NCBI RefSeq assembly: GCF_016765615.1
Contig: NZ_JAESWA010000025.1
Location: 1-64,000 of the forward strand
DNA length: 64,000 nt
Direction: 5' to 3'
Source of the DNA: Clostridium paridis
GTDB taxonomy: Bacteria > Bacillota > Clostridia > Clostridiales > Clostridiaceae
Within the stretch, counting starts at the first letter, position 1. Every line of letters starts with the position of its first letter. Under the pieces are notes generated by a model. It made no database searches. It was not told the origin of the DNA and saw only the letters and a program-made list of their open reading frames with translations. The translations under genes were made by a program, and so were the position numbers. This document shows positions 44,371 to 52,381 of this stretch, piece by piece.

Positions 44371-44385
44371 GTGGACTAATTACGC
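44358..44385 (+). repeat. 28-bp direct repeat, right copy
   Basis: It matches 40041-40068 with one C/T difference. It covers the stop codon of the hypothetical gene and 16 bp beyond. The two copies are 4.3 kb apart. Confidence 0.85.
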
Positions 44386-44471
44386 GTATGAATATATTCG
44401 AATGAGTTATGCTATAATTGAAAATATTATAGAGTAATAAATTTATAGGGTCTTGATAGATAGGAGGAAAT

Positions 44472-45095
44472 ATGAAATTAGATAGTATTATTTTCGATTT
44501 GGATGGAACCATATGGGATTCAACAAGCAGCATTATAGATTGCTGGAATAAAACTTTAGATAAATATGATGAGGTAAATAATAAATTAACCATTGATGAT
44601 ATGAAAGGTATAATGGGATTAACACAAGAAGAGGTTGGGAAAAAGCTATTTCCATACCTTGATGATGCTAAGAAGGCTGAAATAATGGAAGATTGTTGCA
44701 AGAGAGAATGTGAACACTTGGAACAGAGTGGAGCAATCTTATATGATAAAGTTGAAGAAACATTGGAAAAGTTATCAAAGAAGTACAATTTATTCATTGT
44801 AAGTAACTGTCAGTGTGGATATATAGAAGCGTTTTATAAGTATCATGGACTTGAGAAGTACTTTAAAGATCATGAGAGTTCAGGTAATACTGGGTTAAAT
44901 AAAGGGGAAAACATTAAATTAATAATAGAAAGAAATAATTTAAAGGCTTCTGTGTATGTAGGAGATACCGAAGGAGACTTAAAAGCAACAAAAGTTGCAG
45001 GAATACCTTTTGTTTATGCAAGATATGGTTTTGGGGACGTTGAAGAATATGATTATGTTATTGATAGCTTTCAGGATTTATTAATGTTTATATGA
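44472..45095 (+). CDS. HAD-family phosphatase, phosphoglycolate phosphatase-like
   Basis: The 207-residue HAD hydrolase has motif I FDLDGTIWDS (nucleophile Asp9, acid Asp11), motif II in FIVSNCQ, a Lys in the GLNKGENIKLI region and motif III VYVGDTEGDLKA. A helical cap is inserted after motif I. It probably removes phosphate from a small metabolite. The ribosome binding site AGGAGG is well placed, and a terminator follows. Confidence 0.92.
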   Translation: MKLDSIIFDLDGTIWDSTSSIIDCWNKTLDKYDEVNNKLTIDDMKGIMGLTQEEVGKKLFPYLDDAKKAEIMEDCCKRECEHLEQSGAILYDKVEETLEKLSKKYNLFIVSNCQCGYIEAFYKYHGLEKYFKDHESSGNTGLNKGENIKLIIERNNLKASVYVGDTEGDLKATKVAGIPFVYARYGFGDVEEYDYVIDSFQDLLMFI

Positions 45096-45098
45096 GGT

Positions 45099-45135
45099 AA
45101 AAAGAAGAATCTGTTTATTTTAGATTCTTCTTTTT
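45099..45135. terminator. Bidirectional terminator between the HAD and SDR genes
   Basis: AAAAAGAAGAATCT (45099-45112) pairs with AGATTCTTCTTTTT (45122-45135) between convergent genes. Confidence 0.92.
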
Positions 45136-45153
45136 CTTTAAATCTATATTAGG

Positions 45154-46137
45154 TTATATGTTAAATTTAACACCAGTAAGATTTTCACTAAGCTGCCATA
45201 ACCTTTTAGCGAGTTCAGAATCTATAGCCCATGGACGTACCCCATTTCCTTTCAAGCTATCTGATGGAACAGCTTCAGCTATATTACAGTCTTCACAGTA
45301 AACTCCCCCCATTCCTTCAAGCTTAGGATTGGTTGCACACCAAACGCTTGTAGCTGCTCCTTGCTCAATATTTTTAAACGCATCAGCATTTTTATTTTCA
45401 TTAAGCTTTTTGTTGTTACTTTCTATTTGCTTTGGAGCGACTTTCCCGTCTTCAGAAAATCTTCCTAAATCAGTTGTTGGAATTAATCCAGGATGCACTG
45501 CAAATGCTCTTACTCCATACTCTTTACCCAGTCTATCAAGCTCTACGGCAAAAAGCACATTTGCTGATTTAGACTGAGCATAAGCTTTCCATTTATCATA
45601 TTCGGTATTTTGAAAGTTTGGATCTTCGAAATTAACACCTCCTAAACGTTGGGCTCTAGAAGACACAGCAATAACTCTTGCCTCTCCTGGTTTCTTCAAG
45701 GCTGGCCAAAGCTTAGCAGTTAAATGAAAGTGTCCAAGATGATTGGTAGCAAATTGAGACTCATACCCTCTTTTATCTCTCATTAGAGGAGGTGCCATTA
45801 TTCCTGCACTATTTATTAAAATATCTAGTTGTTCTCCAGAGGCTAAAAATCTTTCAGCAAAGGCATCAATAGAATTAGGATCCATAAGATCTAGGGTTTC
45901 TAATTCAATTTTTTCAATTCCTTTCACTGCTTCTTTAGCTTTTTCAATGCTTCTTGCAGGAACTATCACTTTAGCCCCAGCTTCTGCCAATATCTTAGCT
46001 GTTTCTAACCCAATTCCGGAGTACCCTCCTGTAACAATTGCAACTTTACCTTGTAAGGTTATTCCTTTAATAACTTCTTTTGCAGTTGTATAAAAGTTAT
46101 ATTCTGAGTTTATTGGTGTTTGAATGGTTTTATCCAT
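45154..46137 (-). CDS. SDR-family oxidoreductase (retinol dehydrogenase-like)
   Basis: The 327-residue SDR has VTGGYSGIGLETAKIL (cofactor loop), NSAGIMAPP, VSSRAQRLGG and YAQSKSANVLFAVELDRLG (Tyr/Lys pair). The length and C-terminal block match the larger retinol-dehydrogenase/WW-domain-oxidoreductase-like group. The ATG at 46137 has AAAGG about 9 bp upstream. It is divergent from a MerR gene and has a MerR-type promoter. Confidence 0.92.
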   Translation of the reverse strand: MDKTIQTPINSEYNFYTTAKEVIKGITLQGKVAIVTGGYSGIGLETAKILAEAGAKVIVPARSIEKAKEAVKGIEKIELETLDLMDPNSIDAFAERFLASGEQLDILINSAGIMAPPLMRDKRGYESQFATNHLGHFHLTAKLWPALKKPGEARVIAVSSRAQRLGGVNFEDPNFQNTEYDKWKAYAQSKSANVLFAVELDRLGKEYGVRAFAVHPGLIPTTDLGRFSEDGKVAPKQIESNNKKLNENKNADAFKNIEQGAATSVWCATNPKLEGMGGVYCEDCNIAEAVPSDSLKGNGVRPWAIDSELAKRLWQLSENLTGVKFNI

Positions 46138-46180
46138 AGTATTCATCCTTTCTATAAATCAAATTTTTCATGATGATATA

Positions 46181-46211
46181 AGTATATTTCTTAGAGTGCA
46201 CTCTAAGTCAA
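46181..46211 (-). promoter_or_regulatory. MerR-type promoter of the SDR gene
   Basis: On the minus strand, TTGACT (46206-46211) and TATACT (46181-46186) are separated by 19 bp, longer than the normal 17. The perfect palindrome CTTAGAGTGCACTCTAAG (46190-46207) fills the spacer. This is the standard MerR-activated architecture. Confidence 0.9.
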
Positions 46212-46307
46212 TGGGGATTTTATAGAAGTTGATTTTTAATTATTACAACATTTATAATGAGTACTATATTTTAGTTAAAACAAGATTATTCTTAAAGGGG
46301 TGAGTGT

Positions 46308-46706
46308 ATGAGTTACTCAATAAAAGAAGTGGCCCAAAAGTTTAATATATCATCTTATACCTTAAGGTACTACGAAAAGGAAGGGTTAATTCCATCAATT
46401 AAGCGTAATGAGAGTGGTAGAAGATTATATACAGAGGATGATTTAGGATGGATTCAGATTATTGATTGCATGAGAGCAACAGGAATGTCTATTGCATATA
46501 TAAAAAAATATGTTGATCTTTGTGCTATGGGTGAAGATACTATATCAGAAAGACGTAAGATAATACTTGATCAAAAAAATGTAATAGAGGAACAGTTAAA
46601 GAAGTATAATGAACTTCTTAATTTAGTAGACTTAAAGTTAGATTATTATGATGAGAAGATTACAAAGGATGAACTAAGAAAGATTTTGAATGAGAAAAAG
46701 AAATAA
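46308..46706 (+). CDS. MerR-family regulator
   Basis: The 132-residue MerR protein has the winged helix YSIKEVAQKFNISSYTLRYY, then EKEGLIPSIKRNESGRRLY, and a dimerisation coiled coil (about 75-120). No metal-binding Cys pair is present, so it belongs to the redox/electrophile or small-molecule type common next to SDR genes. It probably activates the divergent SDR through the 19-bp-spacer promoter. Its own promoter is TTGATT-N18-TATAAT at 46229-46258. Confidence 0.94.
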   Translation: MSYSIKEVAQKFNISSYTLRYYEKEGLIPSIKRNESGRRLYTEDDLGWIQIIDCMRATGMSIAYIKKYVDLCAMGEDTISERRKIILDQKNVIEEQLKKYNELLNLVDLKLDYYDEKITKDELRKILNEKKK

Positions 46707-46721
46707 TACTTTATTAAAGTA

Positions 46722-46760
46722 TAAAAGCAATCTAGAATGAGTAATTCTAGATTGCTTTTA
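46722..46760. terminator. Bidirectional terminator between the MerR and DedA-PAP2 genes
   Basis: TAAAAGCAATCTAGAAT pairs with ATTCTAGATTGCTTTTA around a 5-nt loop between convergent genes. Confidence 0.92.
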
Positions 46761-46770
46761 TATTACCTTT

Positions 46771-48060
46771 TTAAGATTGTACTTTAGGTATTATTCTATA
46801 TATTTCAAGTAGAATAATATTTAAGGTGACCCATACACCACCGAAAATATATCCTGCATATACATCACTTGGATATTCAGTTTGAAAATATAGTGGATTA
46901 AGACCAGATAAAATACAAACTAATATGGTTATTAAAACTAGTGCAGTATTAACCCAAGTTTTCTTAGTGTGGCGTATTAGTATAAAGGTAATAAAAGAGT
47001 ACGTAATTATCGCTATTAACGATTCCTTGCTAGGAAAGCTATATTGAATATTTTCTAATATATTTGATGATGGACTTATACGTTTAAAAATGTATCTTAG
47101 GATTGATAGATAGACCTCTCCACCAACAATTGTAATAAGCAAAAATCGCATTTCAAGAAGCTTATCAATGCCTTTTCTAGAAATATATATAATCATAAGA
47201 ATTATTAATGGAATTAGTATTTTAATAGAAGTCAAATAACTTAGAAAGCTTATTAAAAAATCCCAATTTTCATCAAAAACCACGCTTACTAAGTAAGTAG
47301 TAATCTTATCAAATTGTTGAAGTTCATTGGCTAAGTAGTCTTGAATTAATCCAATTACAAGAGCGAAAAAACCTAAAAAAGCAACAGAAATAAAAGCAAT
47401 AGTAACCTTTATCCTCCCCATGGAATGAAATGTAGTGAGAGCTTTCGCCATATACTTATAGGCAAATTTTATTATTTCATCTTTATGATTCTTATAAGAA
47501 TAAATAATAACCAAAATAATTAGAATAACTAAGCTTCCTATAAGTAGATATTTTGATATATAACCATGGAACTTTTCCCAATTGGGACCTAGAAATTTAC
47601 CTAAGGAAATAAAAGTAGATGCCCATATTAGTGCTCCAAGATATGCATTAGTAGAAAACTTTTTATAAGATATTTGTGTTATTCCTGAAAAGTAACCAGT
47701 TATATGTCTAACGCCAGGGATAAAGTAAGCAAAAATCAACAATCTATTTCCATAGGAATTGAACCATGATGAGGTTTTTTCTAGTCTTTCTTGTCCAAGG
47801 TGAATATATGAACCGTGTCTTTTAAAAAAGTTTAATCCCAGTTTAGTTCCTGCAAAATAAGAAATTGTTATTCCTAAGGCTGCACCTGAAGATGCTACCA
47901 ATATGCTTAAAAGCCAACTCATTTTAGAGTCATATACAAGAAACCCACAATAGGTCATTATAAGTTCTCCAGGTAGAGGGAAGGCAATTAATTCTAAAAT
48001 TAATGCAAAAAATAGAATCATATATCCATATTGATTAATTAACTCTAATACAGTGTGCAA
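46771..48060 (-). CDS. DedA-PAP2 fusion membrane protein with altered PAP2 active site
   Basis: The 429-residue protein has a DedA/SNARE-associated domain (about 1-200: FPLPGELIMTYCGF; PGVRHITGYFSGI), related to polyprenyl-phosphate flippases, then a PAP2-like membrane domain (about 210-429). In the PAP2 part the usual PSGH block reads FPSKES and the usual SR...H...D block reads NPLYFQTEYPSD, so the His and Arg residues needed for phosphatase chemistry appear replaced. The domain is probably not a phosphatase. The start is TTG after AAGGATGTG. Confidence 0.88.
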   Translation of the reverse strand: MHTVLELINQYGYMILFFALILELIAFPLPGELIMTYCGFLVYDSKMSWLLSILVASSGAALGITISYFAGTKLGLNFFKRHGSYIHLGQERLEKTSSWFNSYGNRLLIFAYFIPGVRHITGYFSGITQISYKKFSTNAYLGALIWASTFISLGKFLGPNWEKFHGYISKYLLIGSLVILIILVIIYSYKNHKDEIIKFAYKYMAKALTTFHSMGRIKVTIAFISVAFLGFFALVIGLIQDYLANELQQFDKITTYLVSVVFDENWDFLISFLSYLTSIKILIPLIILMIIYISRKGIDKLLEMRFLLITIVGGEVYLSILRYIFKRISPSSNILENIQYSFPSKESLIAIITYSFITFILIRHTKKTWVNTALVLITILVCILSGLNPLYFQTEYPSDVYAGYIFGGVWVTLNIILLEIYRIIPKVQS

Positions 48061-48323
48061 AGTATCACATCCTTAATTATGCACTTTAAATATAGATAAA
48101 TCAGTTCTTCTCAATTATTATCCAACATAAAGATTAAAATATTATTAGAAAATAATTAAATATTAATTAGGATAAGAAAATACTGATATTTGGAAATATC
48201 AAGATTATACGCTTTTATATATAGAAAACCACAGAGAAAGTGTTATTAAATAATTTTACTATTTTGGGATAAAAGATGTCAAAGTAGGGAACATCACTGC
48301 TAAAAGAAAATATAGTAAAAAAA
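48061..48323. other. Intergenic region upstream of DedA-PAP2
   Basis: With the terminator at 48324 the gene-free stretch is about 315 bp. It is AT-rich. No RNA gene or coding remnant was recognised. Confidence 0.4.
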
Positions 48324-48358
48324 GGGTGCTTCTCATTTATAACAATGAGTGAGCATCC
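48324..48358 (-). terminator. Terminator after the DUF6143-like gene pair
   Basis: GGGTGCT/AGCATCC outer arms with TCATT/AATGA inside. On the minus strand it is followed by a run of seven T. Confidence 0.85.
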
Positions 48359-48375
48359 TTCCATTTTCATTTAAA

Positions 48376-48945
48376 TCAACAGTTAATTTTTTCTTCAAAC
48401 CAGGTGTAGGAAACAATTGCTTTGGCAGGTTCATTAGGTGCTTCTGGATTGGATAAATCAATTAAAAAAGAGCCGCCGGGAGCAAATATGAATTTCCCAA
48501 ACTCTACATCTCCAACTGTAGTGTTGGCTTGAGCTCTTCTAACAAAAGCTTTGACGCCATCCTCAGGCTCGCTAGTTACATTAGTGGCTTGAAGAAATTT
48601 TACCTTTGGTTTTGGTAGAGGACATAGAGCTGTGTTGCCAGGAGCAACAGTCAATACGCGCATTGGTTGGCCTGTTGGATAACTATTAAACCATATTTGG
48701 GCCCTTATTGGAGAATCTCCAGTGTTTGCTACTTCCCAAGAATAAACGAAGAAATTAACATTTGAGTTAAACGGATTAAATAAACCAGCCCATGCTCTTG
48801 TTCCATTTCCAAAGATTAATTCATCTGTAGATCCTAAGAAAAAATTCCCTTGAATAGACTGATATAAATCATAGGACATACTGGCTACTTGAGTTATTGG
48901 ATTGGGCAAGTTTATAGAGCTTTGGAATTTATTACAGAAGTCCAT
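48376..48945 (-). CDS. DUF6143-like protein, second copy of a tandem pair
   Basis: The 189-residue protein is paralogous to the gene upstream; both share LPNPITQVASM, an AWAGLxNP block, SEPEDG and an F(A/P)PGGS block. No membrane segment or signal peptide is visible. The family appears to be DUF6143, of unknown function, which I name from memory with moderate certainty. The ATG at 48945 has GGAGGTG upstream and directly follows the stop of the first copy; a longer ORF start (49002) overlaps that gene and lacks support. Confidence 0.7.
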   Translation of the reverse strand: MDFCNKFQSSINLPNPITQVASMSYDLYQSIQGNFFLGSTDELIFGNGTRAWAGLFNPFNSNVNFFVYSWEVANTGDSPIRAQIWFNSYPTGQPMRVLTVAPGNTALCPLPKPKVKFLQATNVTSEPEDGVKAFVRRAQANTTVGDVEFGKFIFAPGGSFLIDLSNPEAPNEPAKAIVSYTWFEEKINC

Positions 48946-48946
48946 T

Positions 48947-49531
48947 CTATAGGCACCTCCTATTTTCATTAGTTTTTTCTTCACTCCATCCAAAGGCAAC
49001 ACGTCCCATCCCAGTTCCTATTGTTCCTTTGGGATAAGATATAGTAACAATTAATGAGCCTCCAGGAGGAAATATCAATCTACCATTTTCATCGCTAGCA
49101 ATTGTAACCTCAGGATTAACCTCTCGTACATATACATTAGTTCCATCTTCAGGTTCACTCAATGCATTATTTCCTTGGAGTAGTAATACTTTTGGTACAG
49201 GCAATGGATGAATAGCGGTATTAGCAGGAGTAACGAATTCAGATTTTGTTGGGGTACTAGGAGGGGTAGCATTAACCCATACCCTAGCAATTAGTGGAGC
49301 TTCTCCAATATTTGTAACTGTCCAAACAAAAGCAAAAAGATTTACTCCAGAGTTAGGTGGATTAATTAATCCAGCCCAGGCAATGTTTCCACTTTCAAAT
49401 TCCATATTATCAGCATATCCTACAAAGTATTTGCCTTGAAGTGACAAAAATAAAGGGTTAGCCATACTAGCAACCTGTGTTATTGGATTAGGCAAAATAA
49501 TTGAGTTTTTATAATTTTTACAGTCTTCCAC
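48947..49531 (-). CDS. DUF6143-like protein, first copy of a tandem pair
   Basis: The product is about 194 residues. The chosen GTG start at 49531 (VEDCKNYKNS...) aligns exactly with the ATG start of the second copy (MDFCNKFQSS...) and has GGGGGA about 10 bp upstream, so longer frames reaching 49639 are unlikely. Beta-rich sequence with conserved VWTVTNIGEAPLIARVWVN. It is co-transcribed with the second copy and divergent from the MBOAT gene that opens the surface-glycan cluster. Function unknown; a spore-surface role is possible but not shown. Confidence 0.7.
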   Translation of the reverse strand: MEDCKNYKNSIILPNPITQVASMANPLFLSLQGKYFVGYADNMEFESGNIAWAGLINPPNSGVNLFAFVWTVTNIGEAPLIARVWVNATPPSTPTKSEFVTPANTAIHPLPVPKVLLLQGNNALSEPEDGTNVYVREVNPEVTIASDENGRLIFPPGGSLIVTISYPKGTIGTGMGRVAFGWSEEKTNENRRCL

Positions 49532-49692
49532 TTCAATCACATCCCCCATTAAAATATAAGATTTTGGAAAACCTTCTTCCCATATAATATGTAAAATATT
49601 TAAGATTTGTGAGGTATATATTAGTATAAAAATTACCAAATTAGGAATATTACATATGAAAAGTAATTGTATACTTAAGGAGGAATATCACT

Positions 49693-51180
49693 TTGATATT
49701 TAATTCAATTAGTTTTTTAATATTTTTTCCTGTTGTAACCATTATTTATTTCCTAATACCTTTTAAGATTAGATGGGTATGGTTATTAGGAACTAGTTAT
49801 TATTTCTATATGTGTTGGAGTCCTAAATATGCATTAGTATTAGGGTTTTCAACTATAGTTACGTATTTAAGTGGAGTATTAATAGAAAATGCAGATAAGA
49901 TAAGTGATGAAAAAAAGTCCATAATGATAAAGAAGATATGGGTTTTCATGAGCTTTATGATTAATTTAGGAGTGTTATTTTTATTTAAATACTATAACTT
50001 TTTTAACTTCAATATAAAAAGAGTATTTTCTCTGTTTAATATAACAATAGCAACACCAACTTTTGATTTTTTATTGCCAGTAGGCATATCCTTTTATACT
50101 TTTAAGGCACTAAGTTATACCATGGATGTTTACAGAGGGGACGTAAAAGTTGAAAAAAATTTAGGTAAATACGCCTTATTTGTATCTTTTTTTCCTCAAT
50201 TAGTTGCAGGACCAATAGAGAAGTCTAAAAATTTATTACATCAGTTTAATGAAAAACATTATTTTGATTATGATAGAGTAAAAAATGGATTACTTTTAAT
50301 GCTATGGGGATTCTTTCAAAAGTTATTTGTAGCAGACAGGTTAGCTGTTCTGGTAAATACTGTATACAATGATCCTGGGAATTATAAAGGCTTCCAAACA
50401 ATTATAGCTACGGTATTTTTCACATTTCAGATATACTGTGACTTTTCATCTTACTCAGATATAGCTATTGGAGCAGCAGAAGTTATGGGTTTTAGATTAA
50501 AATATAACTTCAAACAACCATATTTTTCGAGATCTATAAAAGATTTTTGGAGGAGATGGCATATCTCATTAAGTGCATGGTTTAAGGATTATTTATATAT
50601 ACCATTAGGGGGAAATAGGTGTGGTAAGTTAAGAACCTATACAAATGTAATGATAGTTTTTTTATTAAGTGGATTGTGGCATGGTGCTGCAATAAATTTT
50701 ATAATTTGGGGTATACTGCACGGAACTTATCAAGTATTAGGAGATATATTTAAGCCAATGAAAATGAAGCTTACTAGCATATTCAAGGTACGAACAGAGG
50801 TATTTAGCTACAAACTACTTCAAGTATTAGTAACATTTGTGTTAGTGAATTTTGCATGGATATTTTTCAGAGCAGACTCATTCAATACAGCAAAAATTAT
50901 GATTAGAAATATGACTTTTTTTAATCCATTGCCTCTATCAGTTGACTCTGTCAGTAAGTTGGGTATGGACTCAAAGGATTTCTTGATATCAATACTTGGT
51001 ATAGCAATTGTATTAACTATAAATGTAATGCAAGCAAAAGGGAGCTTGAGAAGTAAACTGGCAGAACAAAATACAGTATTTAGATGGTCTGTATACTTTA
51101 GCTGTATTATTTTTATATTAGTTTTTGGAGTATATGGAGAAGGATATAATCCACAACAATTTATCTATTCCCAGTTTTAG
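49693..51180 (+). CDS. MBOAT-family O-acyltransferase (AlgI/DltB-like)
   Basis: The 495-residue multi-pass membrane protein has FLLPVGISFYTFKALSYTMD, QLVAGPIEKSKNLL, KDFWRRWHISLSAWFKDYLY and LSGLWHGAAINFIIWG with the invariant catalytic His. It passes acyl groups across the membrane to surface glycans. The start is TTG at 49693 with AAGGAGG 10 bp upstream. It is 11 bp before an SGNH partner gene, as in alginate and wall-polymer acetylation systems. Confidence 0.95.
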   Translation: MIFNSISFLIFFPVVTIIYFLIPFKIRWVWLLGTSYYFYMCWSPKYALVLGFSTIVTYLSGVLIENADKISDEKKSIMIKKIWVFMSFMINLGVLFLFKYYNFFNFNIKRVFSLFNITIATPTFDFLLPVGISFYTFKALSYTMDVYRGDVKVEKNLGKYALFVSFFPQLVAGPIEKSKNLLHQFNEKHYFDYDRVKNGLLLMLWGFFQKLFVADRLAVLVNTVYNDPGNYKGFQTIIATVFFTFQIYCDFSSYSDIAIGAAEVMGFRLKYNFKQPYFSRSIKDFWRRWHISLSAWFKDYLYIPLGGNRCGKLRTYTNVMIVFLLSGLWHGAAINFIIWGILHGTYQVLGDIFKPMKMKLTSIFKVRTEVFSYKLLQVLVTFVLVNFAWIFFRADSFNTAKIMIRNMTFFNPLPLSVDSVSKLGMDSKDFLISILGIAIVLTINVMQAKGSLRSKLAEQNTVFRWSVYFSCIIFILVFGVYGEGYNPQQFIYSQF

Positions 51181-51191
51181 GAGGGATATTA

Positions 51192-52229
51192 ATGATTAGA
51201 AAAGCAATTCTAAAGGGTTCAATTTTTTGTATATTATTAACAATTGTTATTTCTATTCTAAATTCCATATTTGTTATTAAGATAAATCATAGGAGCAAGT
51301 TGATTCAAGGATTGTATGAAAATATAGATGATCAATATGATGTTGTTTTATTAGGTTCAAGCCACATGAACGGGGGAATTGATCCTAATATATTGTGGAG
51401 TAAATATGGAATAAGCAGCTTCAATTATGGAACTGGAGGTCAGCCAATAGATGTTACATATTATTTATTAAAAGAAGTATTAAAGAAACATAAAAATCCT
51501 ATTATTGTAGTTGATTTGTATTATTTAGGATTGACTGATGAATTTGGAAGTGAAGGATATGTTAGATATGTCCTAGATAATATGAGATTGTCAAAAAATA
51601 AAGTTGAAGCAATCATTAATACCACGCCTAAAGATCAGTGGGCTAGCTTTCTTTTCCCGATGATTAAGTACCACAATAGATGGAAGGAATTAACGGAACA
51701 AGATTTTAGCTTTGACATTGGAAGTTCGTATTATCAAAAAGGATTTTCAGCAGGTAATGAAATGTATGGTGAAGATAGAAAAGGGGATATAACTACTAAA
51801 GAAATAGGGACTATTCCACCAAAGGCAGAAAGGTATTTATATAAAATTATAGATTTATCTAAAAAAGAAGGCTTCAAACTTATATTTACTAATGCTCCTT
51901 ATGATTATGCAAGTACATCAGGGAGTGACAATTGGAATAGGGAGCCAGCTAAAATGTTTAATAAAGTGTCTGAGATAGCAAAAGATAATAATATAACATT
52001 TATAAATTACTGTGATAAGTTTGATCAAATAGGTTTTAACTTTAAAACAGATATGAATAATGCAGGACATCTAAACGTTTGGGGTGCTAATAAAGTAACA
52101 ATGAATTTTGGGGAATTCTTAAAAGAAAATTATAGCTTAGTAGATCATCGGAGTGATATAAGGTATGCAAAATGGAATTCAGGTTATAAACACTATTCCG
52201 AGACTAATGTAGCTGCTACGGAACATTAA
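51192..52229 (+). CDS. SGNH-like partner of the MBOAT acyltransferase
   Basis: The 345-residue protein has an N-terminal membrane segment (about 8-28) and an extracellular SGNH-like domain. Block I is VVLLGSSHMNGG with the Ser nucleophile and the C-terminal block is DMNNAGHLNVWG with the Asp/His pair. Proteins of this kind (AlgJ/X, DltD-like, DUF1574) move the acetyl group from the MBOAT enzyme to the polysaccharide. It forms an operon with the MBOAT gene. Confidence 0.85.
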   Translation: MIRKAILKGSIFCILLTIVISILNSIFVIKINHRSKLIQGLYENIDDQYDVVLLGSSHMNGGIDPNILWSKYGISSFNYGTGGQPIDVTYYLLKEVLKKHKNPIIVVDLYYLGLTDEFGSEGYVRYVLDNMRLSKNKVEAIINTTPKDQWASFLFPMIKYHNRWKELTEQDFSFDIGSSYYQKGFSAGNEMYGEDRKGDITTKEIGTIPPKAERYLYKIIDLSKKEGFKLIFTNAPYDYASTSGSDNWNREPAKMFNKVSEIAKDNNITFINYCDKFDQIGFNFKTDMNNAGHLNVWGANKVTMNFGEFLKENYSLVDHRSDIRYAKWNSGYKHYSETNVAATEH

Positions 52230-52250
52230 AAATAATACTTTAAATTTAAA

Positions 52251-52290
52251 AGAATCCTGCTTAAAAAATACTTTTGAGTAGGGTTCTCTT
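52251..52290 (+). terminator. Terminator after the MBOAT-SGNH pair
   Basis: AGAATCCTGCTTA pairs imperfectly with TGAGTAGGGTTCT, followed by CTTATTTT. Confidence 0.7.
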
Positions 52291-52381
52291 ATTTTAAAGA
52301 TAAGTAAAATAAGCACAATTCATTTCTAGATAAATATAATATATTAAATCATAATGCTCTGAGACTATAGGAGAAGAAATA

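Noticed and set aside
44330-44797. Minus-strand open frame of 155 codons
   Set aside because: It is antisense to the HAD phosphatase and its leader, with no family features.
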